Source: Symbiodinium natans
Taxonomy: Eukaryota; Sar; Dinophyceae; Suessiales; Symbiodiniaceae
Direction of reading: 5' to 3'
Length of the DNA: 64,000 bases
NCBI GenBank assembly: GCA_905221605.1
Contig: CAJNDS010000028.1
Location: 171,763 to 235,762 of the forward strand
Under the pieces are notes generated by a model that was not told the DNA's origin, did not search any database, and saw only the letters and a list, made by a program, of their open reading frames with translations. This document shows, in pieces, positions 48,618 through 58,058 of this stretch (its first letter is position 1; each line of letters starts with the position of its first letter). The position numbers were made by a program, and so were the translations under genes.

Positions 48618-50372
48618 TCAATGGCGCAGCGGGTCACTCATCTCACGGAAGAAGCTGGGGATGTCCATCTTGTCCAGCCTTGCATTCACCACGTGCAAGC
48701 CCTTACCGAACTCGTAAGCTGCTAGGGCCTCAGTGAACTGAGACTCCGTGAGCACGTCGATGCCGTTTGAACCTGGCCTGCCACCCAGTGCCTCAGGCAG
48801 CAAGTGATAGTTCCACACTTGAATGTCGTTGTAGGAGTCGTCCCGCTCCGGATGGATGGCACGCTCGGCCGTATACCCTGCATTGTTCAGGATTATGAGG
48901 AGGAAGTTGAGATTGTGTCGCAGAACTGTGCCGAGCTCCATACCAGTCATTTGAAAGGATCCATCGCCCTCAAGGCAGACGATGCGACGCTCAGGTGCAG
49001 CAAAAGCCATGCCAACGGAAATTGGAAACACGCTCCCCAAGGACGCCCAGTTGGTGGGACCGGCCGTGGTGTTGCCCTTCTTCATGCGCATTCTGGACAA
49101 GTTGATGTAGCCGCCAGTGTTGCCTGTAACAATGTCGCCTTCCTGCACAAAGTGAGCGAGCTCAGGGTACATGAAGTCCACAGTGAGCGGCCGGTCCTCT
49201 GGACCTGCCCTGTGCTTCGTGTAAGTGAAAGGAAACGTGTCCTCCACCAGCTCTTCAGCACGTGGGGTGATCTTTTGTGCCAGGAGCGGCAACAGCTGCC
49301 GAAGGTAAACGCCATGCACCACTTCCCCCTGCAAGTTGACGGCATCATAGCCGAGCTCGATCATGCGGTCCTGATCTACCGCCCACGGACCCTGAGCAGC
49401 ATAGCACCGAACCATCCCTAAGCCGAAAACTCATCACCCTCTTATAAACCCTCCCAATTTATCCTCCTTGAAGTCGTGCGTAAGAAAGCCCAGATTGAAC
49501 TCTGTCCGCGGCATCCCGAGAGTCAAGAGGATGTCGGCACCTTCGGTGGCATCGCGCACCGCCTGCGCACAAATGCCTCCCTGATAGAAGCCAAGGCAGT
49601 TTGGGAGGTACTCTAGGTAGCCGGCCTTTTGGTCAAACGTAGTGGCGAATGGGAGCTTGGTGGCGCTCAACATGTCCTCCACAACCTGTTGCAGGCCCTC
49701 CCTGTCGATGAACACGCCAACCAACACACCCACCTTCCCCGCACTATTCACGACACGTGCAACTTGCTCCACGACTCTGTGAAGAGCTTGCTCGTCACTG
49801 CACGGCGGCTGGTAGTTCAAGCGATCTGGTACTTGGATTTGTGCCTTCTGCATGTCGAAGGGGATCTCAAGGTAGACTGGCCTCTTCTGGTCGAGGGCAA
49901 CCCGCAGCAGCCAGTCAACTGTTGGAATGGCCTCCTCTACTGCGTCAATGCGAGCTGCAGCAGCAGTGATGGGTGTGAATACGCGGATGGTAGCATCCAA
50001 GTCACTGCCGACAGCATGATGCAGAAGCAGCTTGTTGCCTTGGCGATATCTCGCTGTTTGAGGTGCCCCCGAAATCAGAAGCAGCGGGACATGAGCATCG
50101 TATGCCCCTGCCACGGCATTGACAGCGTTGAAGGCACCGGGTCCATAGGTCACGGCGGCAACCCCAAACCCTTTCACACGGCTGTACCCGTCTGCGAGGT
50201 AAGCAGCATTGAGCTCGTTGCAGGTGCCGATATGTTTGACCGGGCTTCCCTCTTTGATCAGCTCATCAAAAAAAGGCAGCACATAGTCTCCCGGGATTCC
50301 GAAGACATGCTGTACCCCCAGCTCCTGGATGCGAGAGATGAGGAATGCCGACACCGAAGTTTGCTGTGACAT
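48618..50372 (-). CDS. Thiamine-diphosphate-dependent 2-keto-acid decarboxylase (pyruvate/indolepyruvate type), two exons
   Basis: Non-oxidative decarboxylation of a 2-keto acid (pyruvate, indolepyruvate or phenylpyruvate) to the aldehyde, needing ThDP and Mg. Exon 1 (50372-49467, 302 codons) has D29 in I-P-G-D-Y, E53 in T-C-N-E-L-N, which activates the ThDP, and the catalytic H118-H119 pair. Exon 2 (49391-48618, 257 codons) has the ThDP motif: G-D-G at 444-446, N-N at 471-472, and E478 in N-N-A-G-Y-T-A-E. All the catalytic residues of yeast/Zymomonas pyruvate decarboxylase are kept. Total length is 559 residues, normal for the family. The unspliced frame is broken by tandem TGA stops near 49434-49439. 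A 75-nt intron (49466-49392) with a GA donor and AG acceptor removes them in phase and restores the domain. The alternative is a nonsense-mutated pseudogene, but no other lesion is present. Substrate preference cannot be read from the sequence. Confidence 0.88.
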
Positions 50373-50374
50373 CG

Positions 50375-50834
50375 TTGCGAGCTTGACGCAGGCAAAAATA
50401 GGGAGGGCGAGGGCTCGCTTGAGCCTGACTCTCTCGACCGTACATGGAGGAGCAATTGAGAAAGCAATGACATTGCACTACAGGTGCTTCGACGCAAAGG
50501 CAACCACAGGCAGTGGCAAATGCCTTTGTCAGCTGCCATGGTCAAAGGTGTCAAGCCAATGTCCTGCAAGTGCCATCGTTTCTTGGGGACTTTTAGGGTG
50601 TCTCGGTGTCATGATGACGTGAGCGCGCTGCAAAACCAGAGGCCAGGACTGAGACACTTCATTGAGGGTATCGTTCTTGGGGTTAGGAATCGTTTTCTCG
50701 ATCAAAACGATGATCTCTGGGGGCATCGCTGTTGGGGTTAGGCATCGCTTCCACGGCAAATTTGCTCACATGGCAATCTTACCAGGAAGACCGAGAACGG
50801 CAAACAAAATGCTCTGCTCAGTTGGTGTGGCCAG
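50375..50834. other. Spacer between the decarboxylase and J-domain/ankyrin genes
   Basis: 460 bp between two minus-strand genes. A GGGGTTAGG(A/C)ATCG motif is repeated at about 50680 and 50733, with a small dyad TCGTTTTCTCGATCAAAACGA between. A weak spliced-leader-like string lies just 5' of the decarboxylase ATG (see findings). Further 3' exons of the ankyrin gene may be here. Confidence 0.4.
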
Positions 50835-50837
50835 ATG

Positions 50838-52692
50838 TCCGTCGCAGCATTCACGTCGGCAGCCCGGTGGATGAGTAGCTCAAGCATGTCGATACGTCCT
50901 GAAGCTGTGTAAAAGCCGACACAGGACTTCTTTGTCAACAATTCGGTTTTCACGGATGCTTTAACTCTCCATGCCCACTCTCCTGAAGCCGCAGCTAGCA
51001 TCAGCGCGGAAAGGCCGTATCCGGTTGCCCCATTGGCAGTAGCACCTGGGTGGCGAATAGTCTGTGAGATTCATTGCCCGCTGGAACTGGAATGCAGCGG
51101 CCAGGCGACCTTCATCAAGCAGCAAGCGCACGGCATCCAGGCGCTGCGCAGCTTTGGAGCTGTCCTCTTCCGATAGGGCACACGGTTTGCCATGAGGGCC
51201 GTCAAAACGGCAAACCACCCATGCACCTGCAGGCCAGCGCCGACTGCATACATCACCTTAGTAGGAAGCATCCACGCGTTGCCTCTGCAGCATCCGCAGA
51301 AGCAACCCTAAACCCTAAACCCTAAACCCTAAACCCTAAACCCTAAACCCTAAACCCTAAACCCTATAAACCACATGGTGCGACCGATGAGGCTGAGCCG
51401 ACACAGGACCAAGGCACCGACGCAAGTATGCCCCGCGCAGTTGCAGCTCATGACATCCGCCGCATGGGCCAGCAGAAGTCTGAGAACCTGCGGAAGCTGT
51501 GCATAAAATAGCTTAGGGTTTATAGGCTTCAGGGTTTCATGGTTTCTAGGGGTTATAGGCTTCAGGGTTTATGGTTTCTAGGGGGACTGTAGCTATAGGG
51601 TTTTTCTTGAACCTACAACAAGCACTGACGCGACTTCTGGCACCTGAACGCTGGCCGCCGAGGCTGCAAAGAGGATGGCGGAGCGCCCAGTGGAGTCCTG
51701 CGCCTGGACGTCGGCGGCGTCGGCCAGCAAGCTTCTTGCCAAGGCCAGGTCGCCACCTCAAGAAGGGAGGAGGGGCCCCAGAGAAACACCCGAGGATTCT
51801 TAAAATTAGGGCTGCGTTGGGGACACTTCGGCATATGTAGGAACTGTAATATATGTATATATATATATATATGCATATATACACACCATATATAGTTGTC
51901 TATTGGTGTGTATATATATATATATATATATCTGCAGATATATATATATATATATACTTATGTATATATGTGACTTCACCTTGGCCCCGCTGAGGTCCCA
52001 GCGTTCGCAGGCTGTCATGAGTGCTGTGCGACTGGCGGGAGCAATGCCCTCAGCAAGAACACTCGTAGGGACGTCAGGGGTGATTGGTAAAGCGGTCTTT
52101 GGCCGCATGATGCTTCGAAGCACATGCAAGTGGCAAGCTTGGGCGCCTGCAGCTAGAGAGCATGTCCTGAACTCCGTCAGTTGATTCAGTGCAGGGACGA
52201 CAAGTCAGGGAAAGCGAAGCATCTTCGTCTGTCCGTGTTCTGCTATCGACAATGGTCTCGTAAGCAGCCTGGATCTCCTGGGGTTTCTTCTGGACATCTG
52301 AGAGTCTTCCCACGCTTGCGTCATTCTGAGCCTGAAAGCGGACGGTTGCCGATCGTCTTTGCGTCTCATCCTGAACCTGGCAACATCCAGCACACGGTGA
52401 ACATGGGCAGGAGCCTGACTCAAGTTTCTTTGGGGGCAAACCCCACGTAATTAATACTAATCCCATTCACCGAGCCAGCGGCCTTGTCGGGATGATTCCT
52501 GTGTGCAACAGCTCGCGAACGTGCGCGCAACGCGCACACACACAGACAGAGACGCATTTATGTTTTCACAAGGGATTGCCTGCCCTCGTAGAGTGTCTTG
52601 CGATCACTGCAGTCGAGTGTCTTGAGGGCCAACGCCCTGTAGGCTTGCTTGACCTCCTCGTCGCTGCAGGAGCACTGTACTCCCAAGGTTGC
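50838..52692 (-). CDS. J-domain plus ankyrin-repeat protein, multi-exon, partial
   Basis: J-domain exons: 52692-52619 reads L-G-V then E-E-V-K-Q-A-Y-R-A-L-A-L (helices I-II). 52498 to about 52471 reads N-H-P-D-K-A-A-G-S, the HPD motif that stimulates Hsp70. About 52331-52200 reads Q-E-I-Q-A-A-Y-E-T-I-V-D (helix III). Joining CAA|G across a GA-AG intron (52618-52499) gives A-L-A-L-K-N-H-P-D-K. Ankyrin exons: about 52150-51980 (T-A-L-M-T-A-C-E), 51756-51618 (L-A-R-S-L-L-A-D-A-A-D-V), 51487-51372 (L-R-L-L-L-A-H-A-A-D-V), 51226-51110 and 51045-50983 joined over a 64-nt GT-AG intron (R-L-L-L-D-E-G-A-T-A-N-G), and 50898 to about 50838 (M-L-E-L-L-I-H-R-A-A-D-V-N). Known roles: the J-domain recruits Hsp70 and ankyrins bind proteins. 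Exon 4 near 51282-51230 and both gene ends are unresolved. It could be two adjacent genes, but J and ankyrin exons are less than 100 bp apart. Confidence 0.7.
50899..50982 (-). other. 84-nt GA-AG intron flanked by a 9-bp direct repeat
   Basis: Removing this stretch joins A-A-A-S-G to R-I-D-M-L-E-L-L, an exact ankyrin consensus. The donor is TCAG|GAGAG and the acceptor is TTCAG|GACG. GCTTCAGGA occurs at both borders. The length is a multiple of three and has no stop, so it is invisible to frame scanning. Confidence 0.65.
51283..51371 (-). repeat. Telomere repeat forming most of a predicted intron
   Basis: The perfect CCCTAAA array is at 51306-51366 (about 8.7 units). On the minus strand the sequence runs from a GT donor at 51371 (ATGTG|GTTTATAGGG), through (TTTAGGG)n, to an AG acceptor near 51285 or 51283. 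The stretch lies between an ankyrin exon (51487-51372) and downstream coding sequence, so the array sits in or is the intron. The donor side is well supported. The acceptor and the next exon's frame are not settled. Confidence 0.7.
51845..51962. repeat. (TA)n microsatellite within an intron of the J-domain/ankyrin gene
   Basis: Alternating TATA tracts with CACACC and CTGCAGA interruptions, located between ankyrin exons ending at 51980 and starting at 51756. Near 51922-51952 it forms a small dyad centred on CTGCAG. Confidence 0.9.
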
Positions 52693-52699
52693 CTCAGCC

Positions 52700-54230
52700 G
52701 GCAAAGCGGCTCAGAATCAAAAGGGGGTTTCCGAAAATTTCTGGCTACCCTTTTTGGGGGAGTCCCTTCATACTTCGCGTATGATCGGGTATGAAAGAGG
52801 TACCCGTTCTTTGGAAATGCCCTGAACAAAATCGGTAATCGCGATGGTACGCGTAACTTACCAGGCAGGCGTTGCCCGAAGTTAGGGCGTTGCTAACGAG
52901 GGCCACATTGCAAGGGGCTTGTGACCTTGGCCAAGACACGTAGGCATCCGCCAGCGGCATAAAGACACTGGCCGCCACCAAGGCGACTCAACTGCCGGAT
53001 CCATGCCGCGTTCTCTCGCTGTCAGTCCCAACTACGGTCTCGTTGCTCTACCGGCTGAGTGTTTGCGGAGCTTAGAGACAGCTCTTGGCCATCGGCCATT
53101 CCACACATGCCACAGTCACAAGCAGCTGGAGTCGGAACAGGGCGGCAGATCCGACCGTTACTCAGAAAGAGACTGCAGCCCTCACATGCCTTGCCACTGC
53201 CGTGAGAGCAGGAGAAAGCGAAAGAACTGATGCGTCATTTTGTCAGGAAGGCGATGCTTTCCGCACTGGCCAGGTATGTCTAACATGAGTGGACAGGCGC
53301 AAAGGGCACCTGCAGCGGTTTTCGCGCCAGTCCCCCACGTCGGAGGATTGACTCACATCGTCGTGCCCGACTGAGGGGCCAATTGGCCCACTGCGTGCAC
53401 TGTGCATGGTTTTCTGGGTTGCTGTTGTCGAGGAACTAAAACGAAGTAGTTACCTTGATCAGGTATGATGGTGACTTTATTCGGGCATTTCCCAAAATCA
53501 GGAACCCCTTCATACACATGACCCGAACCGCCCCAATATTGCACCCGCATTTGGGACACCCCCATTTGAGTGCTTCATAGCAACCCAGTTTTGCAGCTGC
53601 TGTCACCTTGTGCCACTGCCTTGGAGGACTGGTCACATGAAACGAAGTTCGTGAGTGAGCCTAAACTCTAAACCCCAAGCGCCAGGGCTCCAGACACTCA
53701 TGGCTTTTGGCTTTGGACCTGACCGACACGCGTTTGTGGAAGGTTTCCGAAAACTTAGTGGCTTGGTTTAGGGGTCCTTATTCCGCGGAGACTCTGCCAT
53801 ATTTGGGAGGTACGAAGGCGCACCCGAGTTAGAGGATACTCCCGTGTGATCTGTTTGTCGAATGTCCTTCACACTCGACCCTAACAGCCCCAAAGCCGAA
53901 CCTGCCCTATATCCTAAAATATCCGAGGCCCGAAACTACCCGAATCAAGAAAACCTTAAACTACCCTAAGCACCCGACAAGACTCTAAATTCTAAACTGC
54001 CGAAGCACCCCAAACCTCAAAAAATCTAAACAACCTCAGCAACTTCGCAACTTGCCACCTAAACCCTAAGCCCCAAACATCCCCAAATCCGAAACCCGAA
54101 GCCCAAGGGCGCAAGCCGACCCAGGTCGCTCGCTCACCAACAGCTCGTAGGTCGGCAGAACCCACGATGGGCCCGTTCCATCCCCAACTTCTCGGTTCCT
54201 CAAAACCCCAAAACCCTAAACACCTAAACA
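52700..54230. other. Unassigned region grading into telomere-like sequence
   Basis: No gene recognised. It should contain 5' exons of the J-domain gene. GGTACC-centred short strings occur near 52798. Two similar GGTTTCCGAAAA motifs are at about 52727 and 53741. From about 53640 degenerate CCTAAA units increase. Confidence 0.4.
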
Positions 54231-54233
54231 TAC

Positions 54234-54319
54234 GGTTTAGGGTTTAGGGTTTAGGGTTTAGGGTTTAGGGTTTAGGGTTTAGGGTTTAGGGTTTAGGGTT
54301 TAGGGTTTAGGGTTTAGGG
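54234..54319 (+). repeat. Interstitial telomere repeat (TTTAGGG)n
   Basis: About 12 perfect TTTAGGG units, oriented G-rich on the plus strand and flanked by unique sequence. Confidence 0.97.
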
Positions 54320-54404
54320 CACCTTAACCTCATTGCTGGGAGCACCTTATGGTCCGGCGGCGGATCGAGCAGGCTCGGAGGTTGCCTGGCAGCTGAGTCA
54401 ATGC

Positions 54405-54551
54405 TCTATTAGTATTATTATTACTATTATTATTACGATTATTATTATTACTATTCTTATTATTATTATTCGAATTATTATTATTAGTATTATTATTATT
54501 ACTATTAGTATTATTATTACTATTATTAGTATTACTATTATTATTATTAGG
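54405..54551. repeat. Trinucleotide (ATT)n array with frequent variants
   Basis: About 145 bp of TAT/ATT units with C or G substitutions. Produces artefactual Ile-rich (plus) and Asn-rich (minus) frames. Confidence 0.95.
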
Positions 54552-54851
54552 AAGCGTTAGGAACCCTGCCAAGCGCATAAACCCCTTCAGCCCTAGAAAC
54601 CCCGCAAACCCAGTTAAGCCCTATGACCCCTCAGACCCTATAACCCCCAGAACCCTTACCCCTATAACCCTCAACTTAAGGGTTATAGGGGCTTTGGGGT
54701 TTACAGGGTTGATCATCGAGTTTCTAGGGGGGCTACCCGGTTTATAGGGCTTCTGGAGCCTGCAGAGCTTTGCAGGGTTTGAAAGACCTTAAGGTTGACA
54801 AGTTGACAACGTGATCGGATTTGGGGTTTAGGGGGCGAACTCTGCCGTCGC

Positions 54852-54955
54852 TTAGGGTCTAGGGTTTAGGGTTTAGGGTTTAGGGTCTAGGGTCTAGGGT
54901 CTAGGGTCTAGGGTCTAGGGTTTAGGGTTTAGGGTTTAGGGTTTAGGGTTTAGGG
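54852..54955 (+). repeat. Interstitial telomere repeat with TCTAGGG variant block
   Basis: TTTAGGG units enclose a run of about six TCTAGGG units in the middle. A homogenised variant block suggests local amplification after insertion. Confidence 0.96.
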
Positions 54956-55851
54956 CAAGAACTGGCACGGCGAGTCCTGACTACATCGGCCAGCACGATG
55001 CAGAAGGACACCTGGCACTCAGCAGGGCCCTTGCCGTTTAGGGTTTGTGGGTTTCGGCCCCATGAAGATCGACAGACCCCGAGTGGGGCCGAAATCTTAA
55101 GGGATAGGATTAGGGGATATAGACCCTCTGAATAAGGTCCCTTGTTAAGAGAGCCAGAAGAGGGTTAAGAAGGGGTTCCCTTTTAAGGGTCCCCCTTATC
55201 CCACCTAGGAAATCTCCCCCCAACGCAATGTGAGCTGGCAGCACCATCACCAGGGCGATGAGCAAGTTTAGAGACATCAGAAGCCAGCCACGCCTGTAGC
55301 TCAACCACGCTTCTCACGGTTTATGCAGAGGAGGTTGAATTCTACATCAGCGCCCGTTTAGTGGGGAGGTTTGTTTGAGGAAGAGCCTGGCAGAAAGTTG
55401 CCTATAACGGGTACCAGTACCATCTTGTGGAGCAGTCCCCTTCGCAGTTTGCTTGGCGAAGATGCCCTTGAGCTGCATGCGAAGAAGCGCTCTTTGCAGC
55501 ATAGGCACCCAGTTGTGGGCGGCTTGAGAAGCTGGATGACGAGGCTCTGCTGGCTTCGCCTTGGTCGATCTCCTGCCAACAGAAGTCGCGATGTGAAAAA
55601 CCGCACCTAACCCCCCACAAGCCCTCAACCTCAAACTAGGGTCACGTCTCTAAACATGTGATCCCTTCTGTCGTAGTATAAGGCGACCCTATGATGTAGG
55701 GTACCCAAAAAGGGAAGCCATAATTTAGAGAGCTGTCCATGTAAACACCCACAAAGCCCTGTCATTTCACTTCGAGGGGACGCAGCAAGCCTTCACGGCG
55801 CCTGCGGGCTGCTGCCTTGGGTGCTCCTAGCCGACGGCAGTCTATGATTGA

Positions 55852-55948
55852 TAGGGTTTAGGGTTTAGGGTTTAGGGTTTAGGGTTTAGGGTTTAGCGTT
55901 TAGGGTTTAGGGTTTAGGGTTTAGGGTTTAGGGTTTAGGGTTTAGGGC
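55852..55948 (+). repeat. Interstitial telomere repeat (TTTAGGG)n
   Basis: About 13 units with one TTTAGCG variant, G-rich on the plus strand. Confidence 0.97.
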
Positions 55949-56429
55949 TTGAGGCGTCTGGGGTGTGTGGGCTTCAAGAGGCTCACAGGGCTTAGGATGC
56001 ATGATACTTAGGGTTGAGGGATGTTGAGGACTCAAGGTGCAGGATTTAGGACTTGACTTAAGGCCTAATTAGGTTGAGCATTTTAGGGTTTAAGGCTTGA
56101 GGACCCAAAGTGGCAACTCTCCTTGGGCTTGTGGCGGAGATGGCGCCGGGCCTCGCAGCATTGGAGTATTTCCATTGGGCGGCGCTTTCTGTCCTGAGCC
56201 TGAAGCCCTTAGGCCCGCAAACTCTAAGCCCTCGGCCTCCCCCCAAAGGACCACCCCAAATACTCCCGGGCTTCTAAAGGTCTTAGATTCCTTGAGGGGA
56301 GGTCACAGTCCTGCTGGCAACTACTGCAACTGTAACTCTCAACCCTGTGACCTGAAACCCTAAATCTCCAAAAGCTTGCTAGAGCGAAAATCATAACCCT
56401 GATGAACCTTTTGGAGGGTTTGGGGTTTG

Positions 56430-57053
56430 GGGCAAAAGGCCCTAAACCCTCAACCCTGAACCCTGTAACCCTAATTCCTATTAACTCGGTAACCCAAAAC
56501 CCTAAACCCTAATAAACCCCAAACCATAAACCCTGCCCCCACACCCTGAACCCCCGAAACCCCTAAACCCTACAGCCGTAACCCCCTAAACCCCAAACAC
56601 CTAAACCCCGAAACCCGAAAGGCCCAAACCCAAACCATAAACCCAAACCCTAAAACCTAAACCACTAAAACCGAAAGTTCTAAACCCCCAAACCCCAAAC
56701 CTTAGACTCCAAAACCCTAAAGCCCAAAACCCTGAAACCTGAAACCCTAAACCCCAAACCCCAAACCCGAAACTCCAAAACCTCACGCCCAAAACCATGA
56801 AACCCCAAACCCCAAACTCTAAACCCGAAACCCCAAACCCCAAACCCTAAACCCCAAACCCCAAACCCTAAAACCCCCCCAAACCCTAAACCCCAAAAAC
56901 CCCAAACCCTAAACCCTAAACCCCAAACCCCAAACCCCAAACCCCAAACCCCAAACCCCAAACCCCAAACCCCAAACCCCAAACCCTAAACCCCAAACCC
57001 TAAACCCCAAACCCCAAACCCTAAACCCTAAACCCTGAACCCTAAACCCTGAA
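56430..57053 (-). repeat. Degenerate CCCTAAA/CCCCAAA tract
   Basis: About 620 bp of CCCTAAA and CCCCAAA units. The right part is more regular, with about ten consecutive CCCCAAA units near 56924-56985. C-rich on the plus strand, opposite to the next array. Confidence 0.93.
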
Positions 57054-57135
57054 GTTCAAGCGGGCGATCCCAAGGCCTGGCGCGGCCGGCGGCGAGCTCT
57101 GGAGCTGCGCCTTCCCGGACAGCACTCAGAGTCGG

Positions 57136-57332
57136 GTTGGGGTTTAGGGTTTAGGGTTTAGGGTTTAGGGTTTAGGGTTTAGGGTTTAGGGTTTAGGGTT
57201 TAGGGTTTAGGGTTTAGGGTTTAGGGTTTAGCGTTTGGGGTTTAGGGTTTGGGGTTTAGGGTTTAGGGTTTAGGGTTTGGGGTTTGGGGTTTAGGGTTTG
57301 GGGTTTGGGTTTGGGGTTTAGAGTTTGGGGTT
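57136..57332 (+). repeat. Interstitial telomere repeat (TTTAGGG)n with GGGTTTG variants
   Basis: About 13 near-perfect units, then mixed GGGGTTT/GGGTTTA. It follows the opposite-strand tract after an 82-bp GC-rich unique spacer. Confidence 0.96.
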
Positions 57333-57503
57333 TACCTGGTCCCGCTTGGGACGTCTGAACATGAGACCCACGAAAATTATCAGACGAGCAACCGAAAAGC
57401 ATGAAACCATAAACTCCCTCTAAACCCTGGAAAGCAGACGGCACCGCATTTTTTCAACAAATCGGACCGGGGTCAAGACATGGACATGCGAAACGGGAAC
57501 AGG

Positions 57504-58058
57504 TAGGGTTTAGGGTTGAGGGTTTGAGGGTTTGAGGGTTGAGGGTTGAGGGTTTGGGCTGGAGTTGAGGGTTGAGGGTCCCGACTTGAGGGCTTAAGGG
57601 TTAGGGCCCTTCTACTGTGCATTATGGGGCTTAAATCAAAAATTCCTCAAATCTTCAGGCTTCTACTGGATTCTGAGGGCTATCAGGGTTAGAAGAGTCT
57701 ATAGGTTTCAGGTAGGCTTGATACGTTTAGAGGCTTTGGTGTTGAGGTTAAACTCATTAGGGGGTGTGTGTAGGCCCCTCGGCTGCCCGACCGAGCCTCG
57801 TCACTCAGATTCGTGGCCGCGTCCATCGATACCGAGGGGGGCGCGGGTTCCACACTGCTTTCGACCTCAAAAACACATCCCTAAACCCTAAACCCTAAGC
57901 CCTAAACCCTAAACATGTCGCTGTCCATCCCGGCGGCGTCTGAGCGCTGCACCTCTGTCGACGGCCTCTCAGGAAGCTCCTGCACCAGGCTATCGACTTT
58001 TTCGCCCTGCAGGTTCTAGGGTTTAGGGATTAGGGCCTATTAGGGTTTAGGGTTTAGG
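57504..58058. repeat. Scattered short telomere-like arrays
   Basis: Degenerate GGGTTGAGGG units lie at 57504-57570, CCCTAAA units at 57881-57914 and TTTAGGG units at 58016-58058. Unique sequence lies between them. Confidence 0.85.

Noticed and set aside
53030-53082. tRNA-like D-arm string (CTCAGCCGGTAGAGC on the minus strand)
   Set aside because: The D-arm matches well, but no T-arm (GGTTCGA), no matching acceptor stem and no convincing anticodon stem follow. At best a tRNA-derived fragment.
54330-54578. Asn-rich and Ile-rich frames
   Set aside because: Direct translations of the ATT trinucleotide array.
56601-56982. Gly/Phe/Trp-rich frames in the telomere-like tract
   Set aside because: Seven-base units cycle through all frames and lack stops in one direction. 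Non-coding repeat.
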